From Saprospiraceae bacterium (GTDB lineage Bacteria; Bacteroidota; Bacteroidia; Chitinophagales; Saprospiraceae): a stretch of DNA of 64,000 nt. The notes beneath the pieces were generated by a model. It worked only from the letters and a program-made list of their open reading frames with translations, had not been told where the DNA came from and did not search any database. The position numbers were made by a program, and so were the translations under genes. The DNA is taken from positions 1,989,501-2,053,500 of the forward strand of contig JADJXG010000001.1 in the NCBI GenBank assembly GCA_016715965.1, written 5' to 3'. Positions 50,001-56,800 of this stretch are shown one piece after another. Positions within the stretch are counted from its first letter, which is position 1. Each line of letters starts with the position of its first letter.

Positions 50001-53000
50001 GACAAACTAGGACCTGAAATCATTTGTCATAATGATACCTTGAGTTGTTTGGAATATGCGAGTGGTAATTATGCTTTCGGCACCGTGATTGAATGCAGTG
50101 ATTACGATTCTGTATTGATCAGCGAAGTGAGCATTCCATTGACTTGCGACAGTCATTATGTCAGAAGAATTATCCAAACATGGACAGCCATCGACGAGTA
50201 TGGAAATATAGGAGACAGCTGTGTGAGGGAAATTTTATTGGAGAGATTTAATGCAGACAGTGTTGTGGCTCCGTCTGATACCATCATTGAATGTTCCAGT
50301 GTAAGGTATGATGCACAGGGCAGGGTTGATCCTGCAATGACAGGTTATCCCATCCACCATGGGGATACTTTGTATCCTGGCACTCAATTCATTTGTAATT
50401 TTAGTTTGAATTTTACGGATACTGAATTTATCGAGAACAATTGTATCAGGAAAATATTGCGAAAATGGAGATTATTTGAATGGTGGTGTGATACTTATGT
50501 AGAGTACAGTTGGCTACAGTACATTAAAATAGCGGATACCACTGCGCCAGATATTTTATTCCATATTCCGGATATTGAAGCCTTTACCAATCCTTATACA
50601 TGTACCGCAAGCATTCAGTTACCAGCCATTCAAGCAGTTGATTCATGTCATCCGGATTTAAAGATTGACATGAGCTTTTCCGGTGGTCTAATTCCCAACA
50701 GAAATGGCGGTTTGGTGCATTTCCCATTGGGTGTGGATACAGTGGTTTATCATGTTTACGATGAATGCGGAAATGTAGCCAGAGATACGGTATTGATTTG
50801 GATAAAAGATCTGACTCCGCCTGTGATGGTTTGTGATGCTAAGACCGTTGTGACCCTGGCAGATAGTGCCATTGTATCAATCGATGCCCTGAGTTTCAAC
50901 CAAGGTACTTTTGACAATTGCGAGTTGGATTATTTTGAAGCCAGAAGATTGGATTTACACCATTGTGGCACCGCAGGAGAAGATTCATGGGGACCCAAAG
51001 TGAATTTCTGTTGTGCAGATTTGGGAACCGATGTGATGGTGGCACTGAAGGCAGTGGACAAATCCGGAAACGAAAGTACCTGTATGGTGCTTGTAGAAGT
51101 ACAGGATAAAAATCGTCCGTCGATCATTTGTCCACCAGGCATTGAAGTGGATTGTCAGTTGGATTATGATCTTGGGAACTTATCGGAATATTTTGGAGAA
51201 GTAGTAACTAGCTGGCATGCTCGTCAGCACCTTGCGATACCTGCGCATATCTGGCATGTATTCCATGGATTTGCAGTGGATGGCATCGCGATCGACAATT
51301 GTGGATTGACGATTACTGAGTCGGTCGACTCAAGTAGATTGAATCAATGTGGCATTGGATCAATTTATAGAAGTTTTACAGCATCTGATGGACATGGTAA
51401 TTCTGCAAGTTGTGTTCAGGTAATTCATATAGAAAATCACCATCCTATTGGAGATTTAGACATAGACTGGCCAGATGACTTTGAAGTGTCCGGTGTTTGC
51501 TCACTGGATGATTTAGAACCAGACCAACTGAACAGCCCTTACAACTATCCGGTTGTTTCAGATAGCACTTGCAATCAAATTGGAATCAACCATCGCGATG
51601 AAGAATTTACAGGAGCACAGACAGGAAGCTGTAAGAAAATTCTGAGAGAATGGAGAGTAGCCAATTGGTGCAGCCGTGACTCCAATGGAAACTTTGACGT
51701 GTTTACCCATGTCCAAACCATCAAATTGATCAATCTACAGGCACCTAAGATTTTGGGACCATGTGAAGACACTGTTCTTTGTAGTTATGATAGCTTGTGC
51801 GGTCCGTTGTTGTTTAGTCTGAATCTTGAAATAGAGGAAGGTTGCACCAGACTGGAAGATCTTTGGTTTACCTACCGAATTGATTTTGATAACAATGGCA
51901 GCATAGACATTTCACAAACCAACAAGGGAATTTCAAATGCCACTTTGATGTGGCCCATCGGAAACCACAGGATCTATTGGGATGTGGTCGACGCCTGTGG
52001 AGGAACTGTCAGTTGCAACAGAAGGGTAGAAGTTAAAAATTGTCTGCCTCCTCAAATATATTGCTTAACGGGACTATCCCTTGGATTAACTCCTGTTGAT
52101 TTGGATGGTAATGGAATTCCGGATGCTAAATTGTCCGAAATTCGTGCAAGTACTTTTGTATTGAATTCAACCCATCCTTGTCGCAGACCCATGAGCTTCA
52201 GTTTTAGTTCAAACCCATCAGACAGTATCCGAATTTACAATTGTGATAGTCTGGGAGTTCGCGATGTCGAAATCTGGGTATCCGATGCTTTGGGCAATGC
52301 ATCTTTCTGTAAAACTCAGGTTGTTATTACAGACAACCCGCAAAATCTTCCACCATGTCCACAAACACTGCAAGAAGTTAGCATTACCGGTAATATTCAC
52401 ACGGAATCCGGAGGTAAACTTCAGGAAGCAGAAATCGGATTTGTGAGATCTGAGGTCAAAAAGACCTTAAGTGATTATGAAGGTAATTACAAATTTGATA
52501 AGATTCCTGCCGGAGGCCCAGGATTATTGAGTCCCGGAAAAAACGACGATTGGATCAATGGGGTAACCACCTCAGACATTGTAAAAATTCAGAAGCACAT
52601 TCTGGGGATTGAATCATTGGGAAGTCCATATCAATACATAGCTGCAGATGTCAACCGATCGAAATCGATTACAGCAAGGGATATCACCGATATCAGAAAA
52701 TTGATTCTGGGTATTACCGATGAAATCTCCGGAAACACCAGTTGGAGATTTGTTCCGGAAAGCCATCGGTTTGTAAATTCAGAAGAAGCGTTGAAAGACA
52801 TCCATCCTGAATCAGTGCAAATTCCATACATGGCTTCAGATGAAAAGCTTGATTTCATTGCAGTCAAAGTAGGAGATGTGACCGAATCTGCGCGAACCAG
52901 AGGATTTGGAGATGCTATTTCGCGGACATCCAAAGTGTTGAGACTTTATCATGAAGAGTTGGAATTGAGACAAGGTGAGATCTATGAAATATCCATTAGA

Positions 53001-53594
53001 GCCTCTAACGTCACAGAGTTCGAAGGCTTTCAATCTACCCTTACATTTGATCAAAACAGCCTTCAATTTGTAGAGCTGGGTCCAATCCGGATAAATGGTG
53101 TTGGTGAGGAACACTTCAGCCTGCACGCGGTAAAAAATGGTAAAATCACCATCAGCTGGAATGGTCATGCGATGAATGATGCAGATTTATTTACCATAAA
53201 ATTCAAGGCATTGAAAGACGGATTGATATCAGATCAGTTGCGTTTGAGCTCTGAAATAACAGCTTCATTAAGCGTTGGGAAAGATCAGGAAGAAGGGCAT
53301 GTAGAGATGAAGGTATTGGCTGCAGAAAAAGCAGACTTCCTGCTGTTCCAAAATGAACCCAATCCAATGAAGGAAAGAACTTCAATTGGAATGTTCTTGC
53401 CAAAATCAGGAACGGTCAGACTCACCATTTATGATGCCAGAGGCAGGGTGTTTTTGAAGACAGAAAAAGACTTGGTGAGAGGATTTCAGGAGTGGCTGAT
53501 TGATGGTAAGATATTTTCAGGTCCCGGAATTTATTATTATCAAGCAGATTTTGAAAACATCACACAGACCAGAAAAATGCTGGTCATCGAATAA
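35001..53594 (+). CDS. 18.6-kb giant T9SS-secreted surface protein (6,197 aa)
   Basis: One uninterrupted frame. The likely signal core begins at Met35 (MKLLLCFNISMSFSFMNAQ, ATG at 35103), so the true start may be 35103. Residues to about 1850 are Cys-containing beta-rich sequence without a named family. Residues 1853-2423 are three 192-residue tandem repeats. A PKD-like segment lies near 2610-2665 (FAFNWKTDGG). Residues about 2930-4270 contain SprB-like repeats (GGTAPYSISWSGG near 3800). Four DUF11 repeats follow at 4275-4915, joined by Asp-rich linkers. The tail (4917-6197) is homologous to, but more diverged from, the tail of the two previous genes, with dockerin-like (about 5853-5910), cohesin-like (about 5977-6103) and T9SS sorting (about 6114-6197) modules. 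It should be a very long surface adhesin; motility by an SprB-like mechanism is possible but unproven. Confidence 0.93.
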   Translation: MSHFSFPNNVLKGAFITNLILQENFNTSALYKQFMKLLLCFNISMSFSFMNAQVLDPCDVDLIEINMVEVTGLNGEVAFDGAQVCTETDTLALLVSTPGIQCNPAAAIGLEKLEIVIPAGYISGGYVQVSGSSFGIYPSSHYTLTTLPGGDLEICFTNVKATATNVIRIAFDLLPTCASQNPIESGTPIFSLLYQRPNGSLNIFNLQGNTDLFTGTFSAFLNFVNVQTDPSSALPGDTVCRTVIITQNGQFSELDSFLFVDDYMMQFSNITSFEVEIIEDGVNTGIIIDAMPYKVDNGDKISLLLPGSIFGGVDQIFSEDDGVIIRYCMEVMCPAGTNNSNITASWGCYNQTCQQTQTSSTVVVNFNGVPSVNASKSYVASPDICDENQNPYWSYSLTNLGFEIMAGEGAARNLIMVVHFYKTTDCKALKYTNFKLDGVPIVPIFINNDSARFDITAELPDLRLDVFETVNFTMDVIPNFNLGISNCDSIPASPPFCQDPYIKLRYSNLCSGNFANEFFRFEEIFSFPYFQPALSLSTYEYEKPGYDGPGHWIVELSNLSFVFNELADMDSVQVLIKKPKCNFFYTNNFLYGTDPNNLTPLDPMQVDLVSSNDFIILNLPNSIYDGEIYYVSFDINVNCLNETDPNPCYHPIRNCTHPDVKVLYENCRGMKWKNGLPYPELIRDHSLNPQGKARVIEVGCTPQRIQYYYRYIHTGLECDGASVYFQAIFPSNLEFQNEFENGGTLSGGPDGLIPNDYDWDGDTLTIFGGTINNSNPITDLFFQFDAHIICDNNYQFEFNVFYDCPGACNFKRSCDIWDLYCGCDPDTVPIPCYDLCVRTTEHKLFRTSVGALDSANVDIPGNAVPPNFGLPCDTFRLRDAALFSREVGAPKACDSVAEISLHFNTGSFLDYLQGAKFTLWDSETATYIPIPCGVSSLQVMGTSHVFKFDTSCGNEIFLITLGDSVIFEADYKVKAAAENIQCSQNFVQQSTNAQFRGKYYRSGNEMGRCNTNPIPANYHVGTYRPRMSSAIQFNTSCSASAILAINEQCSQRKIFRDFRPQYLIDSIVYNFTGINFGYQSNTAVIRNRGHLPHVVWNIPDSEVEVIPGVGTSKFVFRNLNGDWPFEEVRSPSDSLFVLNFGLEFAECYDFNGNVQFSATVYYNSASGGCGPKSLSQNGQVNLLAPPNVILNALSDPVVVIPDDTIFWKIRVAKTPAAGLSWLALQTATSPVNIFKIYDETNQVDITADFMNYSQGIWYQNGSITSRDIVICATTDLCSMVQLNTYAGWSCFNYPIDPNTGMFDNGRSCVRTSLPLRAERAPTGIQGTFTIQPTKSIQLCSEVLFEVVVKNVGVGSNFDQKLEIFIPASGVNFVPGSFCLAYPNVYAPLSNPMADVGSYVMLPDPSGPVATSFGLKYEYDLSDPALQSLLPLNWLNPSNVAELPGVTLPENNYNTFSVKWKTFFDCDYISGGRLKMRVSALDRCDQLVADGPKSSNLISIDGLDPRDFNEYSISILKDNIGACSGEQRLTVNVVGAPNAIADNEFICVTFPAEIEYIPQSASGFSPPSAQAPYFWDLSSEIITDLGSGVKEVCWQLPEGYPGGSIVVFNINVSVSDDAECGSYVLSALTTARDSVYCETDLQSCLAEITTSEASEVELSILPGLDLIEAQFETNVSCSDDEEYLYLEGHIAVQNLFVAIPVGDTIPFLIFYDQNMNGSYDFGELVFEDFYTGGILEQGIANIDFEFLVSKDQVCKLFALVGNSDCRCAPSPEPMESSIVTDLLPSGQGVCENKNLLLVCDPLDTGIEISWSGTGSQYVVNNVFNGPAGNYNLTAEISFGECYTTESIQFTIYECPCSISLQAVAGVCDCGYYPVYATVNYVNQGDQGFAYSIDNGPAVVVPYNLTGSQQFTIDTVSSILPVTINVWDVEEPSCNASILLSAKDCRHTLCTLQVSGSMTNCNLISDSLEVVFTIAGINTGTMGFNYSVNGSAPLNHPYHPSGITTLTFPANSDGSTWTIEVNDNEKLGCTDTAEVIVPFSCRCGVECPCVMSAFANYGPCDNGEYSINAIVEYMDQSGQAFAYSVNGSAPTIVAYDQSGFQAFSIGPFDMPQAFEIIVWDTLDPNCRDTILMDENDCIFQPCVLNVIATTTNCDVITDSLDVVFTIVSVNAGTSGFNYSLNGAPYVNHPYHPSGNTTLTFRADTDGSTWSLDIFDAEMTDCSDYEEIIVRRSCSCSGYCPCTIGLFASASPCDSGSFNINLIVNYQIQGNLGFAYTVNGGLPTNIPYDQSGSQLVVLGPFTLEQLYTISVWDVQFPDCNAAIELQGPDCRIPPCEMELLVTTSNCNLMTDSLEVVFTLISSGTSATGFYYSLNGNPSVLHPYHPSGVTTLSFPANTDGTYWIMTVADAVIPDCGDQADITLPYSCRPFACDLGDFNFNTTQKTCVHDSIQVNLVNTYCAINAFRTRDYSIIIDCEEEVRSIQKLIINGQVYMLDKAFVFDEGCNHKDPQRINDLIKLVNERLPEMCAIDINNGITRNIKPELQYFYSGPSRLDNDLDLVIQLVLKESYLCCDQPPLDITFCFLNRDGKEVIRSINIETDSQTEGAEYFYYPVSSNFAFNWKTDGGLIVSGANGPSPEIVWSTPGEKNVCVCVTDPQGDPNCPPEEFCFTLEVVDDNLNANLSIFPPALCLQNGRVDILFEQPEDIENFIVCNSEGDTIYSSLQTNCPGLLMDRHLYVTRQIEGQFVFIPLLNIGSQISIFDDPNTYGQFGISENAEQIFHPHPEAPQVLVVDIDEVNDICFSDFGLPSFNWNDKLGIDFFDYLKSWMMATGENALIDHNCGIQSLDLNHFIECDGECRLIVDPGIDLVYFQVLNEQKINALVLFYKDDSKVDIENVSIEDVPPGEYTLKIFGECGDTSLVDFTMPVAPSPEVLVNVTTTDPSTCVSGDGEIQVSASANGPVVAIGFCDAIGKDFGVFINDSLGNSYSASIEGLGAGLYYVKVETACGDTIIEVALRSLEDITFFSNFNVNQFSSCSANDASISFDVTTSSPIDSIVISGSNNNIYSYYNLAQTADNMNYETESIAVGPPLVWGVYQIRVFADCYYTDTTVVITPPLPSAALQIVCNATAPENCLDRGELEITLNYSPDLDFNPDSIVVTGPFAYKNVNQSGSRNYQLTNLRPGTYQIHAYSWNVCNTTSSVCVIPEVADTVIITDILHPDIPCLKLEPTGSTLLEVFYQTQPLSQNVAYINWFGPGGFIEQHAFVGASSSDTLRVFEPGLYRVEIFTAFPPADGLCASAVMSFLVNEVGCPPDCEFEQVLFDTSIRYDCNLGFIYDLRLQYDNYGCKVDTNDEYYYLYGYIYDTLGNIVKYFDINGGSASMEVDSILPGRYFIYLTSAINNPFTGFMELCNEFDEFFIPQRYRSTYSIQVSSEPTACRADTGKAKVTTVICDGLPQDPALFQYIWRRSILTLPETSHCIDSLRVGVYQVILLDQYGCEVASSTVSINPTDPISFAPLQVIPSNNCGACSGALILPLNGGGPPTFNHLLSDELGNFIFPLPGTTNQFVNLCPGNYNVVTYYSVSDTACPAIYTLNVPVSTDGLIVQASVSAGSPCVENDGRVLFNFVGGKSPYHIFLRDTNGLLLDQILNTNLLNGQFINLSSGKYVIEVVSVGAEQSTCRAMTMVQLDEINFEFGQNDIAVVQNNCFGQNNASIIITNTLGPNQLLIVRDGANNIIGIFNQLSPSPIQFNHLSAGSFVITLSGGIGQFSCQRVFNVNIIDPPALQFFANTQEPSGCNLQDGAIQINPIGGTAPYSISWSGGLSGFSPSGLSSGIYFFTITDSNNCSISGQREIILPGCTDPCPEIVPEVYVRDARCGRNDGYAEVSVNNDPDAYSYVWNDGSTQRVRDSLPSGQYSVSITSLDRPECFIVKQVSIGEAEGPRISVDPIHSTSCNNEVLVYINITHGMAPYSLQYTGTSAGMQVLQDEGVTELYFEAGQYIIEVTDANGCMDYASLQVLNEPGGLNMQTSIISFPACRQSNGQIFVQASGFPSYRFYLNGVLQNTQGSGNYTFQNLTEGIYIVEVIDGFGCSASDTISLTNGLGTDIDPDIYQITPASCSNGNGSISFDGSGDPDLFIEIIRLGGNVPLYGFYADLAGVYELEPGGYYLRIQNLFGCISIQENIVVPSEPPLEFTVTLTDPICGRDINNGRLEIQYNDQLTPNSVFSIHHSTGELILEGTDVDGLAPGNYIVRAFYLDLLDDTCRAEVPVSLETPRCLDLALRKTIVPNKPFYQVGDTVEFLITVFNQGQLGINSFEITEHIASGYDYDSSNDIRLYPWTQNGSVATLQYNGLLAEADSIEFIFSLILLPSQNQDYGNIAEISDYFSAEDPDAVDIDSEADQDPENDGGGVADGETDNEINGDGTGLPGEDDADGDEDDHDIEFPAFGYYDLALMVVADVSGPVVNNQEVPFIFTVYNQGTESVQNIKINALIPSGFDFVVASNPDWMLVSDTGMIFIPQTLDPGDSVSVILYLIVRPDAHPGNITLFGEIQEFEDENGNDRSDDDIDSTPDDDNDNDNGGVPRTASDNEIHDDGTFDEDDHDPAYIEIFDLAMRKKYVGTQALRPGESLEYSICVFNQGTISAFNIGINDYLPPSMILDPNNQNGWTVINDSLVSTTIPGPIAPGDSSCVNIFIQVLPTIDLSNVRNFAEITSAEDSTGTEMTDFDSDPDEDPDNDGDVTDDEIDNENDDEDDHDGEDPPVFDLALQKIAIKDGPVLHGELVKFAIYVHNQGLSPAANIVISEHIPSGLSFDPVINPGWSGSGQLLHYTIPGPLLQGGLDSACIWLRVRPGARNQDLINFAEISQAEDTNGTIMNDYDSTPDDDPTNDNGADPYGDTNDQINDDGNIDEDDSDAEALYICNGLACNGNINLSLNGSCNGTITPDMILAYMEFPAHLYRIEVRGWFGDLHPNLFTHEDVGKRFKVKVYFDLCDISCWGTVLIEDKLGPEIICHNDTLSCLEYASGNYAFGTVIECSDYDSVLISEVSIPLTCDSHYVRRIIQTWTAIDEYGNIGDSCVREILLERFNADSVVAPSDTIIECSSVRYDAQGRVDPAMTGYPIHHGDTLYPGTQFICNFSLNFTDTEFIENNCIRKILRKWRLFEWWCDTYVEYSWLQYIKIADTTAPDILFHIPDIEAFTNPYTCTASIQLPAIQAVDSCHPDLKIDMSFSGGLIPNRNGGLVHFPLGVDTVVYHVYDECGNVARDTVLIWIKDLTPPVMVCDAKTVVTLADSAIVSIDALSFNQGTFDNCELDYFEARRLDLHHCGTAGEDSWGPKVNFCCADLGTDVMVALKAVDKSGNESTCMVLVEVQDKNRPSIICPPGIEVDCQLDYDLGNLSEYFGEVVTSWHARQHLAIPAHIWHVFHGFAVDGIAIDNCGLTITESVDSSRLNQCGIGSIYRSFTASDGHGNSASCVQVIHIENHHPIGDLDIDWPDDFEVSGVCSLDDLEPDQLNSPYNYPVVSDSTCNQIGINHRDEEFTGAQTGSCKKILREWRVANWCSRDSNGNFDVFTHVQTIKLINLQAPKILGPCEDTVLCSYDSLCGPLLFSLNLEIEEGCTRLEDLWFTYRIDFDNNGSIDISQTNKGISNATLMWPIGNHRIYWDVVDACGGTVSCNRRVEVKNCLPPQIYCLTGLSLGLTPVDLDGNGIPDAKLSEIRASTFVLNSTHPCRRPMSFSFSSNPSDSIRIYNCDSLGVRDVEIWVSDALGNASFCKTQVVITDNPQNLPPCPQTLQEVSITGNIHTESGGKLQEAEIGFVRSEVKKTLSDYEGNYKFDKIPAGGPGLLSPGKNDDWINGVTTSDIVKIQKHILGIESLGSPYQYIAADVNRSKSITARDITDIRKLILGITDEISGNTSWRFVPESHRFVNSEEALKDIHPESVQIPYMASDEKLDFIAVKVGDVTESARTRGFGDAISRTSKVLRLYHEELELRQGEIYEISIRASNVTEFEGFQSTLTFDQNSLQFVELGPIRINGVGEEHFSLHAVKNGKITISWNGHAMNDADLFTIKFKALKDGLISDQLRLSSEITASLSVGKDQEEGHVEMKVLAAEKADFLLFQNEPNPMKERTSIGMFLPKSGTVRLTIYDARGRVFLKTEKDLVRGFQEWLIDGKIFSGPGIYYYQADFENITQTRKMLVIE
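40557..42270 (+). repeat. Three in-frame 576-bp tandem repeats
   Basis: Units start at 40557, 41133 and 41709 (spacing exactly 576 bases, 192 codons) with the codons for C-P-C. Each unit contains two related half-repeats: one with FAYS.NG...PYdqSG and VWD...P.C, the other with GFNYS.NG...HPYHPSG.TTL and a following DGS.W. The units have diverged in sequence but kept their length exactly. Confidence 0.9.
47823..49746 (+). repeat. Four DUF11-type repeats with Asp-rich linkers
   Basis: Four units begin with D-L-A-L/M followed by a basic stretch (DLALRKTI, YDLALMVV, FDLAMRKK, FDLALQKI), at about 47825, 48339, 48820 and 49279, roughly 460-515 bases apart. Each has a GD..EF.I.V.NQG segment and ends in an acidic linker with repeated DPDNDG- or DDDNDN-like text ending DEDDHD. 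Such linkers are known to bind calcium in related proteins; here that is inferred. Confidence 0.88.
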
Positions 53595-53630
53595 AAAGTT
53601 GTTGAATTAAGTTCATATTTTTGATCAAAG

Positions 53631-53656
53631 AAGGCGGAAGAAATTCCGCCTTTTTT
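53631..53656 (+). terminator. Intrinsic terminator after 18.6-kb gene
   Basis: GGCGGAA (53633-53639), GAAA loop, TTCCGCC (53644-53650) and six T. The stem and loop are the same 18 bases as in the terminator at 33158-33175. Confidence 0.93.
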
Positions 53657-53783
53657 GTTGATTAAAGTTTAATATATATTTATATAAGATTATTATGGTA
53701 TATATACCTAATTTTAAATCAAAATATTAAATATAAATTTAGAAATTTATAATAAGTTAATTTTATTTTAAAGTACATCGGAT

Positions 53784-53791
53784 TAATTTTG
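53784..53791 (+). promoter_or_regulatory. -7 box of TonB-dependent receptor gene (TAATTTTG)
   Basis: TAATTTTG fits TAnnTTTG and its last base is the first base of an in-frame GTG at 53791. If this box is used, translation must start downstream, which supports the ATG at 53827. No -33 match is seen. Confidence 0.4.
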
Positions 53792-53826
53792 TGAAAATTT
53801 ATAAACCACTTCTAAATCAAAAACGT

Positions 53827-56800
53827 ATGAAACGAAGCTTACACTTAATTCAGCGATGGGCAGGTCTGCTTTTTCTTGTCTTGTCGCAAACTTATGCAGT
53901 CCATGCGCAAGTTACCACCAGTGCGGTACGCGGACGTGTGGTAGACCAAAATAAAGAAGCGCTTCCCGGAGTGCCTGTAAGGGCGGTCCATGTTCCATCC
54001 GGAACAGAGTATGTGACGGTCAGTCAAACCAATGGATCATTTATTATGACAGGGATGAGGGTCGGAGGCCCTTACAAAATCTCGGCCAGTTTTATTGGTT
54101 ACGAAGCGAGCCAGATCAGTGATCTGTATTTATCCCTGGGAGTAACTTCGGACATTAGTTTTATGTTGAAGGAGCAATCTACCACCTTGGAGGAAGTTGT
54201 CATTACCGGTAATACAGATCCCATTATGAGTTCTAACCGGACTGGTGCTGCTACTTCTGTCAACAGGGCCAGTATTTCAACGCTTCCCACGATCACAAGA
54301 AGAATAGGAGACTTCACAAGACTTACCCCTCAATCCAGAGGAAATTCTTTCGTTGGAACAGATGACAGACTCAATAACATCACAGTAGATGGATCTTACT
54401 TCAACAATTCGTTTGGATTAGCAGGTCAGCCCGGAGATCGCACAGGTGTATCTCCCATATCTCTTGATGCCATCGAACAAATCCAGGTCAATATTGCCCC
54501 TTATGATGTGAGACAAGGTAATTTTGTTGGAGCCGGGGTTAACACAGTTACCAGAAGCGGTACCAACCAATTGCAGGGATCTGCCTATTATCTTTTCAGA
54601 AATGAAAGTTTGGTCGGAACGCGTGCAGCTGAAAATGTTTTGTCGGTAGGTAAATTTAATTACAAACAGGCCGGATTTACATTGGGAGGACCACTGGTGA
54701 AAAATAAATTATTCTTTTTTGCAAGTTATGAACAGGAAAATTTAACCGAACCCGCAACGACCTTCAGGGCCAATCGAGGAGGAGAAGCGGTAACAGGAAA
54801 TGTCACCAGAGTTTTGGCATCTGATCTGGACAGTCTAAGCAAATACCTCCGGACAAAATTCAACTACGAAACCGGGCCTTATCAGGGATATGACAACCAG
54901 ACCGGAGCCAATAAATTTCTCGTTAAATTGGATTACAACATCAGCAACAAGAGTAAATTGAGTTTCCGTTACAACCATCTCGATTCAGATACCGATGTTC
55001 TACTTTCGAATTCATCGTCCCTTGGATTTGGAAACAGACGAAGCAATACGAACGGCTTGAATTTTTTAAATTCCAATTACCAGATCATTGAAAACATCCG
55101 GTCTTTTATTGCAGAATGGAATACGACCTTCGGCAACAATATGTCCAACAGTCTGATTGCAGGATATACTTTTCAGGATGAATCCCGCAGATCCAGAGGA
55201 GGAGTATTTCCAATGGTAGATATTCTGAAAGAAGGTACCGTGTACACCACCTTTGGTTTTGAACCATTCACTCCAAACAACGAGCTTCGCTATAGCACAT
55301 TCCAATTGCAAAACAACTTCAACATCTACAAAAACAATCACACCATAACCCTTGGTGTCAGTGCTGAGCGCTATGAATCTGAAAACGTTTTCTTTCCGGG
55401 ATCTCAAAGTGCCTATGTTTATAATTCGCTGGAGGACTTTTATGCAGACGCGGAAGGATTTCTTGCAGATCCCAACCGAATGGCCTCCCCAGTCAGTTTG
55501 AGGAGATTTCAGGTAAGATGGTCCAATATACCCGGACAGGAAAAACCCATCCAGCCGCTTGAAGTGTTCTTTGGAGGTATTTACGGACAAGATGTTTGGA
55601 CGGTCAATAACAAGCTCAACATCACCGCAGGTCTGAGAGTGGAAGTTCCATTTTTTGGAAATACAGCACTGAAAAATTCAGAAGTAGATACGCTTAATTT
55701 CAGAGATGAAGATGGCAATACCGTCAGATATTCTACGGATAAATTACCGGATCCAAACATTTTATTCTCTCCTCGTTTGGGATTTAATTTTGATGTGGAT
55801 GGCACAAGAAGAACGCAGGTGCGGGGAGGTACAGGAATCTTTACCGGAAGACCAGCTTATGTATGGATTTCTAATCAGGTAGGAAACAATGGAATTCTTA
55901 CTGGTTTCGAAAGATTGGACAATACTACGACAAGACCTTTCAATCCAGATCCCGATACCTACAAACCAGAAACGGTGAACGGCACTCCTGCCTCACAATA
56001 CGAGCTTGCCCTGACTGATCCGAGCTTCCGCTTTCCACAAGTTTGGAGATCGAATATAGCCATTGACCAAAAATTGCCATTGGGCCTCGTAGCTACTGTT
56101 GAACTATTGTACAACAGAGAACTCAATGGAATTTATTATATCAATGCAAACCTTCCTGCCCCTTCCGGTAACTTTACGGGAGCAGATGATAGAGAGAGAT
56201 GGACCGCAGGTAATAAAATTGTCAGCAAAATCGACAACGCAATCGTCTTAAAAAATCAAAATGTGGGCAGTGGTTACAACTTTGCAGCCAGCATCGAAAG
56301 AATTGCCAACGACGGATTTTACTTTAAAGCAGGATATAGCTACGGCGTTGCACAAAATACCGTCGATGCCGGAAGTGTTGCTTTCGGTAGCTGGAACAAC
56401 AATCAGCACGCTGGAAACCCAAACAACCCCGGACTGGGCTTTGGTAACAATATGCTTGGTCACAGAGCATTTGGTGCAATGTCCTACAAAGTACAATATG
56501 AAAAGGGCAGAGGAGCCACTACTTTCTCATTGTTTTTTGATGCCTTCTCACAAGGTGTAGCCAGCTATGTGTTTAGTGGAGACCTCAACGGAGATGGAGG
56601 TACTGCCAACGATTTAATCTATATCCACAGAGACAAAAGCGAGATGAATTTTCAGGAATATTCTGCTTCCGGAAAGACTTTTACAGTCGATCAACAAAGA
56701 GATGCCTGGGAAAAATTTATTGAGCAAGATGACTATTTGTCAAAAAACAGAGGCTCTTATGCAAAAAGAGGAGGAATCCTTCTGCCAATGGTGCAGCGTC

